From Bolinopsis microptera (lineage: Eukaryota; Ctenophora; Tentaculata; Lobata; Bolinopsidae): 64,000 nt of DNA. Below the pieces are notes generated by a model, which was not told where the DNA came from, searched no databases, and saw only the letters and a program-made list of their open reading frames with translations. Positions within the stretch are counted from its first letter, which is position 1, and each line of letters starts with the position of its first letter. Positions 44,708-55,500 of the stretch are shown here, piece by piece. The stretch is taken from the NCBI RefSeq assembly GCF_026151205.1, contig NC_087075.1, positions 10,958,303 through 11,022,302 of the forward strand. The letters run 5' to 3'. Made by a program: the position numbers and the translations under genes.

Positions 44708-45006
44708 TTTTATTAAAATGTGTCTCGGATAGAGCTCAAACGGGGCTCCAAACCATGACACTATACTACTGTGAATTCAACTATTTATTTGGATCAAAAC
44801 GTCGCGTCGCCGCTTCGACGCGCATTTAACGGGTGGTACTCGTAAAATATCTGTTCCATACTCCATCTGTCCAACTCGGCGCGCGTCCTGGTAGGTTGTA
44901 AACCTACAAACGCGCATTTGCATTATCTGCAATTATATTTATATTATGTATATAAGGTTGCTAGTTCAATACCCGCCATCGGCAAAACCAACCTTGATGA
45001 TTTGAG

Positions 45007-45049
45007 CCATACTGATGAGTCCTAATAGGACGAAACACTGTGTCTATGG
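45007..45049 (+). ncRNA. Type I hammerhead ribozyme
   Basis: All core elements are present. Stem I is CCATA (45007-45011) with TATGG (45045-45049). CTGATGA is at 45012-45018. Stem II is GTCC/GGAC with loop TAATA (45019-45031). GAAA (45032-45035, GAA plus the A of stem III) is followed by a short stem III ACA/TGT with a 3-nt loop. Predicted cleavage is after C45044 in GTC. The very short stem III matches the minimal hammerheads known in Penelope-like elements, where they self-cleave the element RNA. Confidence 0.9.
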
Positions 45050-45058
45050 ATATTTATA

Positions 45059-45118
<60 letters not shown>
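45059..45118. repeat. (TA)n microsatellite
   Basis: About 60 bp of TA repeats between the ribozyme and the Penelope ORF. Confidence 0.95.
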
Positions 45119-45121
<3 letters not shown>

Positions 45122-45257
45122 TTCCACAGACACTTGCATTTTGATGTTTACTTTCACCTCTGCATCTTTTGTTTATACCTTATGATTGAATGAGACTTAC
45201 TCACAAATTTCCCATCTCAGTATTGATCTATTGAGTTTGTAGCGTATATATGACGCT

Positions 45258-47699
45258 TTGCCCTTGGCTATACGAGATGCTTTCCGAAAAATAGCTCACA
45301 TCACCTCCACTTACAATGAACAGTTGGACTACTTCAGAAACCAACCTGATCGTCTGCGGAGTGACCACAGAGCTAAGAACGAAGCCCTCGACCTCGTAGA
45401 ACTATATGGGCACCAAATCAAAGCCGTCCATGATAGAGACAAGAAACACACCCTGCAAAGCAAACTAAACAAACTGTCAGCAAATATAACTGAAAAAGAA
45501 CCACTGATCATTAAGAACAAACCCAGGGTAACATACAATATTGGCAATGTCGAACTAGAAGAACCAGCTGTTTCACTACTATCTAAAGGCCCAAAATTTG
45601 CAGTGCTAGACAACAGTAAATCGGGACTTAAGAGAAAACTTGAGGAAGCAGAAGTAGGGTTGGAACGTTATGCATATGCAGTGAGATGGGCCCCATTCTT
45701 ACCACTACCAGACACTGATAAGACGGCCACACCCCTGGATCTGAGGAACCCTGAAAAGCGTAAATCCCAACCTCCTCCGCGTCACCCAAAAACTGAGACG
45801 AAACTAAGAGACACAAAAGTTCAGATACTGAATGTGTATAAACAACATCAGCGGTCTAATCCACAACAGACTAACATCACTGAAGATGAAGACAAGGCAC
45901 TTAAGGAGCTGAAGAAGAATAAAAACCTAATAATAAAGCAGTCGGACAAGGACAAGCAATTCGTAGTCGTGCCTACAGATGTGTACAAAGAGCACGCGAA
46001 AGAAATGCTTGAAGATACCTCCACATACCAAAAGGTAGTTAAAAACCCGCTCCCAGCAATGATAAGTGATATCGAACTTTTATGTGAACACCTGATAGAG
46101 AAATACCCTAAACTAGAAGGAGTTGAACCTTATTGTCCAAGATTACCTGAGTTTTATGGTACATACAAGACACACAAGAAAATCAATCCACCCCCACTAC
46201 GACCAGTAACATCACAAGTTGACTCACCAGGAGAGAGACTTGGACATGCTACCAACCACATCTTGAAACAAGCCCTTCAGTATGTACCTGTTCACCTCAA
46301 AGACTCCACTGAGGCCCGACAGCGACTGCAACAATGCTCAATAAACTCCAATCACATGCTCATAACAGCCGATGTGAAGAGCCTATACACCAACATCCCA
46401 CTGGAACATGGAGTCAAAGTGGTCTCAGACTTTATCAAACATCACAGGGATAAAATCGATATGCTTGGGATAGAACACCTTGACTTTGTCACTATGCTGA
46501 AAACCGTGACTCAGTCTGCATATTTTAGATTTGATGAACAATACTATAGACAAACGGAAGGACTAGGGATGGGAGTAAAACCAGCCCCACCATTTGCCAT
46601 CATATACGTATACTTGACAGTAGAGAAACCATTACTGGAACAAGATTTCACATACAGTGAAGCTGAACCAGGAGATAGACCATCAAATCTCATGCCTGTG
46701 TATTGCTGGAACAGGTATGTTGATGACTGTATCACTATAGGGGAAGGAACAGAAAATGACGTCAGTCAACTCTTTAAGTATGTTAACACGCTTAACCCGA
46801 AAATTCAGTTCACATATGAAGCTAACCCTAAACAAATAGACTTCTTAGATCTCACTATCCACTTGCAAGAGAACTCAGATAAACCACAATTCGAACTCTT
46901 TATAAAACCGACAAGTTTGGGCATATTCCTCAACTACAACTCTGGACATCCGAGAAGTACTATTATGAATAGTGCTAGGAACGAGTTGTTAAGAGCAGTG
47001 AGAAATGGGTCTACAGACGAATTCAAACAACGTGGTGTAGATAAAATCAAAGACATGTTACTCTCCAACGATTTTACACCCAGTGTTATAGAGAGGTTGA
47101 CGAGGGAAATAAACAAAGATAAACCACCTAACCAGACACGACTGAGAATCACACAGTACCTAAGCCTCCCATATGTTAATGAATACCACAAACGGAAAGT
47201 ATATCAGATTCTACGTCAAAATGATCTATTGGACAAAACCAAAGTATCATTTTATCCGGACAAGAAACTGGGAGAAATACTCACTAGATCAGCACTACAC
47301 CCTACACCATGTAACAAACAGAGTGCTTCAAAGTGCTATGATTGTGATGATCTATGTATGCAGAAGAACATAGCGTACAAACTGACATGCAATATCTGCA
47401 ATGCAAAGTACTGTGGTGAAACAGGCAGGTTCAAACGCAACAGATGCTGGGAACACCTAAAATCTGTAAGGAATAAAAATAACAAGACAGCCATGGGGAA
47501 ACATTACCTCATGTCACACCCTGAAATAAAAGAAATTCCTATCGAACCATTTAAATTTGAAGTCCTCAAAGTATGTAAGGATTATGCAGACCGAATGATC
47601 TGGCAATCACTGTATATCAAGCAGTTACTTCCTAAAATAAACACTCAGCTCTCACCTGAAGCAGACTCGTGGCAAAAGACCACATGGGCTATTATGTAA
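45258..47699 (+). CDS. Penelope-like reverse transcriptase with GIY-YIG endonuclease
   Basis: An 813-codon undamaged frame. It begins after an in-frame TAG with no ATG nearby (first codon in frame is TTG at 45258), so the start may be non-AUG, spliced or lost. Motifs in order: IKQSDKDKQFVVVP, the DKG-type motif before the RT (~230); LPEFYGTYKTHK and RPVTSQVDSPGE (~300); ITADVKSLYTNIPLEHG, RT motif A (~370); EGLGMGVKPAPPFA, motif B (~432); NRYVDDCI, motif C (~487); QIDFLDLTI (~530). A Cys pair region SKCYDCDDLC is a possible Zn-binding motif. The GIY-YIG nuclease follows: YKLTCNICNAKYCGETGRFKRNRCWEHLKS (quoted in part, ~704-735). The protein would nick target DNA and copy the element RNA. Probably potentially active given the intact frame. 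Confidence 0.92.
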   Translation: MPLAIRDAFRKIAHITSTYNEQLDYFRNQPDRLRSDHRAKNEALDLVELYGHQIKAVHDRDKKHTLQSKLNKLSANITEKEPLIIKNKPRVTYNIGNVELEEPAVSLLSKGPKFAVLDNSKSGLKRKLEEAEVGLERYAYAVRWAPFLPLPDTDKTATPLDLRNPEKRKSQPPPRHPKTETKLRDTKVQILNVYKQHQRSNPQQTNITEDEDKALKELKKNKNLIIKQSDKDKQFVVVPTDVYKEHAKEMLEDTSTYQKVVKNPLPAMISDIELLCEHLIEKYPKLEGVEPYCPRLPEFYGTYKTHKKINPPPLRPVTSQVDSPGERLGHATNHILKQALQYVPVHLKDSTEARQRLQQCSINSNHMLITADVKSLYTNIPLEHGVKVVSDFIKHHRDKIDMLGIEHLDFVTMLKTVTQSAYFRFDEQYYRQTEGLGMGVKPAPPFAIIYVYLTVEKPLLEQDFTYSEAEPGDRPSNLMPVYCWNRYVDDCITIGEGTENDVSQLFKYVNTLNPKIQFTYEANPKQIDFLDLTIHLQENSDKPQFELFIKPTSLGIFLNYNSGHPRSTIMNSARNELLRAVRNGSTDEFKQRGVDKIKDMLLSNDFTPSVIERLTREINKDKPPNQTRLRITQYLSLPYVNEYHKRKVYQILRQNDLLDKTKVSFYPDKKLGEILTRSALHPTPCNKQSASKCYDCDDLCMQKNIAYKLTCNICNAKYCGETGRFKRNRCWEHLKSVRNKNNKTAMGKHYLMSHPEIKEIPIEPFKFEVLKVCKDYADRMIWQSLYIKQLLPKINTQLSPEADSWQKTTWAIM

Positions 47700-47965
47700 A
47701 TGTCATCATAATATATGTACGTGGCACCCTTTCAGTTTCCCCGAAAATGTTAGGGAGTAGGAAGCTATTTTCGTTGCTGCTCTGTGTACGTTGGTCTAGC
47801 TCTCAAATATTGGACAGTTCTAGATTCTTTGGCCTAACATCTATCTTTTGCTTTAAAAATTTTCTACCGCTTAGAATCTTTCCATTTATTTTTAATGTTT
47901 CTCAGAGTTTTATGTATTAATTTTGATATTTACCAGGTCACTATGTAACAAAGTTTTTGTTCCGC

Positions 47966-48002
47966 CTTGAAGAAGCCATGGGGGCGAAACGTCGGCAATA
48001 AC
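47966..48002 (+). ncRNA. Degenerate hammerhead-like hairpin at the element 3-prime side
   Basis: CTTGAAGA, an AGCC...GGC stem, then CGAAAC and GTC mimic the hammerhead order, but the CTGATGA box is changed. Likely a decayed or divergent second copy of the ribozyme; self-cleavage unlikely. Confidence 0.4.
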
Positions 48003-48229
48003 GTGTGTTATTTGTATTCAATTCAGAGGAGATTAGCCAATTTCAGTATTGATCTATTTTTGTCATGTTTTTAATTTACTTCATAGAACAGTTATTTTAA
48101 TAAACTTGCTTTCAGAATGCGACATGTAAAGATTACACAATCGATAGCTTAATGTGAATTTCGTGTTTTACTGTTTCACTGAATGTCTCAAATATATATA
48201 TATCATGATACATTTTATCATGTACATGT

Positions 48230-48930
48230 TTGACGGATGTTACTCGTCTAAATTTCTTCTAAGTAGCGCGCGCGGGCCGCTTTCTTCTCGAAATATTACA
48301 TATAAGCTCGAGGCAATTACTGCCTGCAAGTGCTACCAAGTAGATATAGCGTGCGCCGGATTAGTCCATTAACAATCGACAACCCAGCAAAACTTACCGG
48401 ATGGCTGTGTTACTAGCTAGAGGTGGTTGTTTTTCAATAGCACGTGTGTCAGCGCGCGCGTGACGTCATGTTCACTGATCGCACGCGTGAATGGTGAATT
48501 ACAATCTGCAATCTGGAGTCATAACAACAACATTATTTTGCAAAGTTAAAAAGCTGCGATATTTAATTTGGCTCAAAATCATACTTTTCAGGATAATTCA
48601 AAATTTACGTTGTCCCAAATTGTGCTCCTGGGGAGCTTGACCATTGTTAATGCTCTGGCCCGGCGCGCGCTACTTCGTAGCTCGTGCCGTCGAGAAGAAA
48701 GCGGCGCGCGCTACTTCGAAGAAATTTAGACGAGTAACATCCGTCAACTGGGGAGCTAACTTTAGTTTAACGAGACGGACATTTTGTTGACGGATGTTAC
48801 TCGTCTAAATTTCTTCGAAGTAGCGCGCGCCGCTTTCTTCTCGAAATGCCCGATGGCAAGAGCTACGAAGTAGCAAGAGCTACGAAGTAGCGCGCGCCGG
48901 GCCTGATCATTAACAATGGTCAAACATTTT
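48230..48930. repeat. Fold-back repeat with GCGCGCGC-rich ~60-bp modules
   Basis: The module GACGGATGTTACTCGTC...GCGCGCGC...CTTTCTTCTCGA occurs three times: about 48231-48290 (+), 48690-48748 (-) and 48784-48846 (+). The last two form a hairpin whose outer arms extend to TTGACCATTGTTAA (~48640) and TTAACAATGGTCAA (~48912). Non-coding; probably a MITE. Confidence 0.75.
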
Positions 48931-49184
48931 GTTGAAAACCAAAACTTTCTTTCTCTTTAATATTTACTTCCGAAGTTAGGCCCCTAACGGTAAGGTTTTC
49001 TGGGAATGGCTCCAATAAATTTGATATATTATGTTGCCTCAATTTTAACGGGTGATACTAGTAAAATATCTGTTCCATATAATATAGTAGGTTGTAAACC
49101 TACAACCTCAATTACAATATCAAATCAATCACAAATCAGCTTCCCAAAAATTAACTATCAATCAGCTATTATATATATATTTAT

Positions 49185-49347
49185 TTATTATATATATTCG
49201 AACTGTCCTTGTATGGTAGCTCTGACATTTGACCGTGTGGTGGCCATCTTTATGCACAGAACTTTTTTCACGAAGTGGGCTTGTATAGGAATCTGTGTAG
49301 CCGTGTGGTTACCTCAGGTCTCCTTTCATGCTGCTGGTTCATGGTGA
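49185..49347 (+). pseudogene. Fragment of a rhodopsin-like GPCR (TM3-TM4)
   Basis: CPCMVALTFDRVVAIF resembles the end of TM3 with the E/DRY motif (here DRV), followed by ACIGICVAVWLPQVSF like TM4. The frame stops at 49347 and no other TM helices are nearby, so this is a remnant or an isolated exon. The upstream part of the frame is repeat sequence. Confidence 0.45.
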
Positions 49348-49387
49348 CGATGTTCACAAACGAGGAAACTAGTGTAAGTATTAATTA

Positions 49388-49611
<224 letters not shown>

Positions 49612-49880
49612 GAGTTTGAGATGAGCGCCACATTTTACACAAGTATACTGTATTGTACAACATTTCAGATGGAGTACAGGAGTACTACTCCAACTAGATC
49701 ATCGTTGCCAGAGTTCCTACAAAAATCTATGGCTTCGAACAGTTAGATTTGTTGCTCTCGTGTAAGCACCTTTCTCACTTATCATACTCATGTACTCCAT
49801 CATCATCTAATATGATGATGATAGTGGACATCATCATCATATTATTATTATAATGACTTATTTTTCTTGGTTACTATCAC

Positions 49881-51740
49881 AGTGCTGGCAAGCACGACCG
49901 CCGCCATTATAGTTATACTCACTAATACTATTTACTCCGGGCTATACTATTATACGGTATAATATACCCCCTTTACTGTTTTTTTCCAGGCATTAAGACC
50001 AATGCACAGTGCTGTGAAATTCGCACTAAACGTATTATTCGAATTAAATTTGCATACGATTTTTTTTTCTGAAATTGCAGCATTTAAAAAAATACAGTAG
50101 TTGTTTCACGATAGTTCAAAGTTGGTTTTTTGTGGTGGAATATTGCCAAAACACATAAGTATAACATGTGCTTCCCGCAACACGTTCGTGGTTACTGGTT
50201 AGCGACTAGCGTGGGTACTGACCAAGATCGCAAGGGGTTAAATTTAGCTCATACCGGAAGACATTATGGAGTAATAGTAATACTAATAAACTTGAAATCA
50301 CTTAATTTCCTCCACAGTCTACTTGTCGAGATTTTTAAGTTCGAGACTTGAAGTATAACGTCACATATCCAACTAGATTATAGATTATAGACTCGAGAAT
50401 GCTGCAATTATGCTGCGCTATCCCACAGCCGCATTTTTACCGAATTTTCTGCGCATTTCTAGGCGAATTTAACAGCCCTAAAAATTAAAACCTGAAGTAG
50501 TAAATTGGCGAATTATTTGCGTATTTTTTGAGAACTCTAAATGCGCCGTATTTTTTGACGAATATTTGTCGAATTTACGGCCTTGATTAAGACCTATCGA
50601 ATGTCGTTCAGCTAGCAGGCATATTTTAAGTTCAAAATATTCTAATTCAATGTCAATTTCTAATTTGACTTGGTTCCCTTCTATAAGAAGGCCCACATAC
50701 TCCCTATAGACCAGCGAATCTTCTTTAAAGTTTGTCTCTTAACCCAAAAATCAGTTCACGGTACTGCACCTGGTTACCTCAAAGCATTACTGGATTTGGA
50801 TGTAGTGGATACAGAACTCTCAAACACTGTGACCAGGTCGAAAAGACCGGATGACCATCTCATGCTCAAGATACCAAAGAATAAAAGGTCCAAAGTTGAT
50901 GACAGACAATTCAAGCCATGCAACGGTTGCATGGAACTCTCTTCCGCTGATGTTGAGAAGTATTACTGATACCAACTGTTTCAAGCGAATGTTAAAGAAT
51001 CATTTATATAATCAGTTCTGATGTTTTTTCTTTCCATTGTCTTCACTTTGCAAGACACGTTGGCTTTTATTTTTTACCGCACTCCATTTTATGTCTTGAT
51101 GTCTAACTTTCTAGGATCTGTCTCTTTCTCGATTGATTATGTCACTGTACCTTTATTATACCTACATGTATTGTATGGTTTCTGCTTCTATTTAGTTTAG
51201 TGTGGTTTACAATAAAAGATGTTTTAATTTTGTCTTTGCCTTATGATGAGTTATACTTTGTTCACGTTTACACATTTGCTCACATCACTTACAGTCAGCC
51301 GCTCTGACATGGTTAACCACCTTCCTTGTGTTGTTGGTTAATCATATGAGCGGGATATAAATACCTCATTTCATTTCATTTCATTTCAAAGATGAAAGGA
51401 ATAAGAAATAGTTATGTGGAGGTTTTTAAGAAATTTGGGATGATGATTAATCACTCAGCACTCTAGACTCGACTGTCACGTGACTTTTTCAACCCGTTCT
51501 CTAGCTGGCCCTGAACGACTATTCGAAACCCTAACCCTCTATTTCTAACCTCTTAGTCTTATCTGATCCCAACCCTGACCCTAACCCAATCCCTGGCCCC
51601 AACCAGCGTCTGAAAATACATCGATTTAAGTTGGTTTCAACTGTCGGGGGCCCTTTTAGAAAAATCTTCAAGATCGACTGTAGAGTGATTTAGCACGCTC
51701 GAGAAATTTGCGTAAAATACGCGCCAGCAGTCAGCACTGT
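49881..51740. mobile_element. Second, interrupted copy of the CAGTGCTGGC repeat
   Basis: CAGTGCTGGCAAGCACGACCG at about 49881 matches the MITE at 11263. Blocks matching its interior occur at ~50590-50650 and ~51392-51420, and its right end CGCCAGC...AGCACTG at ~51722-51740. The gaps hold a LINE fragment (50655-51391) and other insertions. Boundaries approximate. Confidence 0.55.
50655..51391 (+). pseudogene. LINE 3-prime fragment with (CATTT)n tail
   Basis: The frame 50670-50969 encodes HILPIDQRIFFKVCLLTQKS and HGTAPGYLKALL, the C-terminal region of L2/CR1-type reverse transcriptases, then LKIPKNKR. The 3-prime end GGGATATAAATACCTCATTT followed by repeated CATTT is typical of L2/CR1-like tails. 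5-prime truncated; inserted into a MITE-like repeat. Confidence 0.75.
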
Positions 51741-51905
51741 TAGTGTTATACGGAATTATAACAATGCTGGCGTAAAGCCAGCGACCGATTTCATTCTCGT
51801 TATCATTTTGCGGTCATTCAAATTAATAACATTTACTTTAGGTTGGGAAAGGGACACTGGCAGGCGGCAGCGATCCACTCTACCCAATTATGGGTTTTGG
51901 TCAAA
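51424..51905. repeat. Two repeat pieces
   Basis: 51424-51470 resembles 28600-28650 (TTAATCACTC, CGACTGTCACGTGAC). 51768-51905 is a diverged copy of one arm of the fold-back MITE at 12844-13337 (GCGACCGATTTCATTCTCG; GATCCACTCTACCC). Confidence 0.6.
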
Positions 51906-52589
51906 TGATTTATACAATATAGAATTCAGTACGGTCCAAACAAAACTTTAAATATTAAGTTTTTTTGGAACTTGGAAATTTATTGATGGTCTCTTAATGG
52001 TCGCTGAAGGGTCGCTTTAAAAGGACCCTTGTTAGGGACCTTTAATTCCATAAATGCATTAACGATGAGAACTTCCAATTATTGATGTTTCAGAAGTGAT
52101 AATATGTCGAACAAAACACATTCAGAATTTGTGGTTAAAACAGACGCCTGTGTTCAGGGAGACTTTCCAAATATTTGTGCCTTTCGCCTCATAAATGTAA
52201 GTTCGCACGTGGGTAAATGTGATAGTCCCTTAAACTAATAAGATATATTCTGGGACAAGTAAACCACTATATGACAATTTGTATCACTGAATAGTGAATA
52301 ATAGGCACAGTTTACAGTTATATGACCACTGCATGGCATAAAAAGACCAGCGCAAAATATTTCCAGTGCAAAATTTTCCAATGATTGCGTTGATTTCGTG
52401 TCACATATATACTTCATAGTTCATCGGACTTTCTTTGGTCAGACATTACGTGGGCGCTAGAGGGCTTAGCGGTCACGCAATCACCGCCCGAATAAGGTCC
52501 GGTAAGGTCCGATAACATTAAAGCTTGATGATTTTTCTATTTCAGGGAGGGACCCTGGCGTTGGTTTTTTTTTAAAAAAATTAACCCTT
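51906..52589. other. AT-rich sequence before the noisy duplicate
   Basis: No gene or clear repeat recognised. Confidence 0.35.
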
Positions 52590-55500
52590 TAAAAAATAGT
52601 TTGTTAAGTTTGTTAGTTGGTTAGTTAGTTAGTTTATTGTTTGTTTTGTTTGAGTTCGTTTGTATTTTTATTTAGTTTGTTTTGAGTTTAAATTAGTTTG
52701 TTATTAGTTGTTTTTTTTTTGGGTTTTTTGTTTGTTTGTTTGTTTTGTTTGTTATGTTTGGTTTGTTTGTTGTTTTTTTTTTGGTTTTTTGTTTTGTTTG
52801 TTTGTTTGTTTGTGTTTGATGTGTTTGTTTGTTTTTTAATTGTTTGTTTGTTTGTTTGTTTGTTTTGTTTGTTTTTTTTGTTTGTTTGTTTGTTTGTTGT
52901 TTACAACTTTCACACAACCTTTATGTTATCATTTATTTAATTATTAGTCATATTTACAAATTTTCAGAGGGATTGATCAGGGGTCCAGTATATGTAAAAC
53001 GAGTTGGAAGTTTTAAAGTCGAGTCGGAGAGGATCGTTATAACCAAGCTGCTTTCGTATTCGATGTTAGTTTACATTATTTAATTGAGATTAATTAATTA
53101 ATAAATTAACTACTGGACACTTACAATTGTGGTTTTCGTTCATTTTACTCTCGCCCGCAAAGGACTATTTAAAATACAAGTTTATTCACCGTATTTACAT
53201 ATTATCACAGGCCTTTCCCTATTTTCAGTTCTAAAACTCCTTTTAAGTTCTCGCACTTTTGGTCCTTATTTTCCATACCTCAATCATTTCGTCACTTCAG
53301 CGAGTACGACCATACTACAAAAACGCTCGGTAGTAGATCAAAACAACCAGAAAAACACGTTTCTAGCTCAGTTATATTGAAGGATACAATCAACAATTCT
53401 TTGGTGCGCAAAAGTTTCCAGCTTAACGCTTAGTGTTCTCATGACTATCACTCATCTACGCTGGATTAATCAATTAGAGATAATTACCGCTTGTTCAGTT
53501 TTAACTTTTAATACAATTCTTTCGATAAACTGGGCATTATAAAAGGTTCTAGCGTGGACGGTGATAGCCAGCCTAATGCGGCATCAAAAAAAGGACGTTA
53601 TAGGATACTTGGAGTCAAGGAGATAGAGCCAAAAATTTAATAGATAGACGATGGTTAACAGTAAATGGACCTAAGTTCTAAATTTCTCATAAGTTTTACC
53701 TTTTTTACGATACTGCAGCGAATGAAAGAAAAATGAGAAAGTTGCTTCAGGGAATTATTCTTTTCTTCTTAACCTTAAAACACAAAATGATAAAACACTG
53801 AATTCATGTCAAATAAACCAAATCAACTATTTTTCATCTCACTTTAACGTTTAAGTCTTGATCTTGCAAAAAATCTTGAATGTAATTGATCATCTTATCC
53901 TTGAACTATTCTATTTCATCACTTCATCACTCCCGTTCTCACTAGAAATTGTCTGATATCTCGCACGGTGATAAGGAAGGTTCCAGAAAACCCGATAGTG
54001 CCGGACGTACACGAAATAAAACCGTTTATTTTGACGATATTGGAGAACTCCTGAAATCTGGAGCAATTACCATAGACAACTGTTAAGTAGCAGTGACGAG
54101 GGACAGTATCGCTAACAAACTTGCCGGTAATTTTTTCTGAAAGGAGAGAATTTGTTTGAAATCTTTGGCAACTTTAAGTTTAAGTAATTATGTCAATCAG
54201 ATTTTATCTGGACATAGATTGATTTAGGTTGGAGTTCTATCAACCATTTAATAGTATTCAATAAGTTCAAAAACCATTAAAAAATAACAGAGTGAACATA
54301 GGACCAATCTGGGAAGAGATGAATTTAAAGGCAATTTTACAAGGTTTGATTGTTTCGCATCATGAAGTTTCGCTGCATTGGTAAATCGAGCTTGGAATCC
54401 CGGGCGAGTTCAGAGATTGGGTGTAATGGGGCTAAGTCAGATCTCTCCTACATTACAGGGAAGCCGTTGAAAATTTTTCGCGTGGTTTATAATTTGGCAT
54501 TAACAGTGATCTGTAATGTAGCAATTAGCAGTTGCATGTGTCTGTGATTAGAGGAAAGTAGAAGAAACATTGATCTGTGAGGTAATTAGAACGTTGTGGC
54601 GGGTTCAGGGTAAATATTAGTAAACCGTTTCACAGTCTGGCCAAGACGATTGCCAGCTGGGTGGGCTCACACACGCATCTCTGATAATGGACATTGTACC
54701 AGGCTGATTGATACGCTAAAATTGTCACCTAACTACAGACGGAGATCTTACTGCTTTTACTCCACGTGAGTTTTATTTTCATTCTGTGTTAAAGCAAAAC
54801 CCCGATTTACTGCACCCGATTAACCACACCGATTTACTGCAGTCCCCGACTTTGACCGCGACCAATTTTCCCAAATTAGGGCTCTAACTGTACATTCTTG
54901 TAAAAACTATTGAACTCGATTTACCGTAATACCTCGGTTTTATCGAGGGCTTTTACCCTCCTCCCAAACTCCGCGGTAAATCTTGGTATTAATGAACTTC
55001 AAGTATTGTAAAGATTCTTGGTATATAGTGGCGTTTTTATGTTATCTGGATCCTTATCAAAAGGTAGGGAGTTCATTCCCCAAACAAAAAGCCTGAATGA
55101 CCATTTGTTTATTGAGAGTGGAGGGGCTAACTGTGAAGCGATCAGCCCTGGTGTAAAATAATAGTCTAGCACTTGGTTAAGAACGATTTATTTTTATTTA
55201 AGAATTAAAATAACAACAAACAAAATTTGTTGGTCCGTTTTTATCTTTTAAGATCTTAATTTTTCAGATGACTTGAACTGTTGTGTACGCAACTAACGGA
55301 TTGGGGAGAGGTTCTCTCAAGACAGCAGTCCAGTACTCTGTGAAGTAAGTTATACTTAAATTGGTAGGTCAGCAGCGCCGAAGGGAATGTGGTGGACCAC
55401 ACTAGGTGGGGGGGCGAACTTTGTAGTTGTGCGGATTTTGTTTTGACATTTTTGGTCAGTGTTGGATGGTTACTGGTCAGATGGTTTACAAGCCAGGGTC

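Larger units (their letters stand above)
40397..44776. mobile_element. 4.37-kb fold-back element with ~2.1-kb inverted arms
   Basis: The element 40403-44770 has arms 40403-42488 and 42621-44770 and a 132-bp spacer. The ends are AGTAGTATAGTGTCATGG and its reverse complement, bordered by the 6-bp direct repeat GTGAAT (40397-40402 and 44771-44776). The right arm carries an extra ~47 bp near 42702-42748. Each arm holds a tRNA-like segment near its outer end and a GAATACTGAAT minisatellite. No transposase, polymerase or capsid gene is present. Long inverted repeats, 5-prime AG ends and a 6-bp duplication recall Maverick/Polinton termini, so a non-autonomous derivative is possible. Confidence 0.85.
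44800..48060 (+). mobile_element. Penelope-like element with hammerhead ribozyme
   Basis: Comprises a 5-prime region with a hammerhead (45007-45049), a TA microsatellite, the RT/GIY-YIG ORF (45258-47699) and a 3-prime region. TCAGTATTGATCTATT occurs both before (~45219) and after (~48043) the ORF, consistent with the LTR-like repeats of Penelope elements. Part of the 5-prime flank (GTAAAATATCTGTTCCATA, GTAGGTTGTAAACCTACAA) recurs at 49060-49110. Exact ends and target duplication not determined. Confidence 0.75.

Noticed and set aside
40403-44770. Autonomous Polinton/Maverick
   Set aside because: No polymerase, integrase, protease, ATPase or capsid frames between the arms; only the end structure is reminiscent.
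51530-51600. Telomere-like CCCTAACCC sequence
   Set aside because: Only a few degenerate units mixed with other CCTGACC variants; no array.
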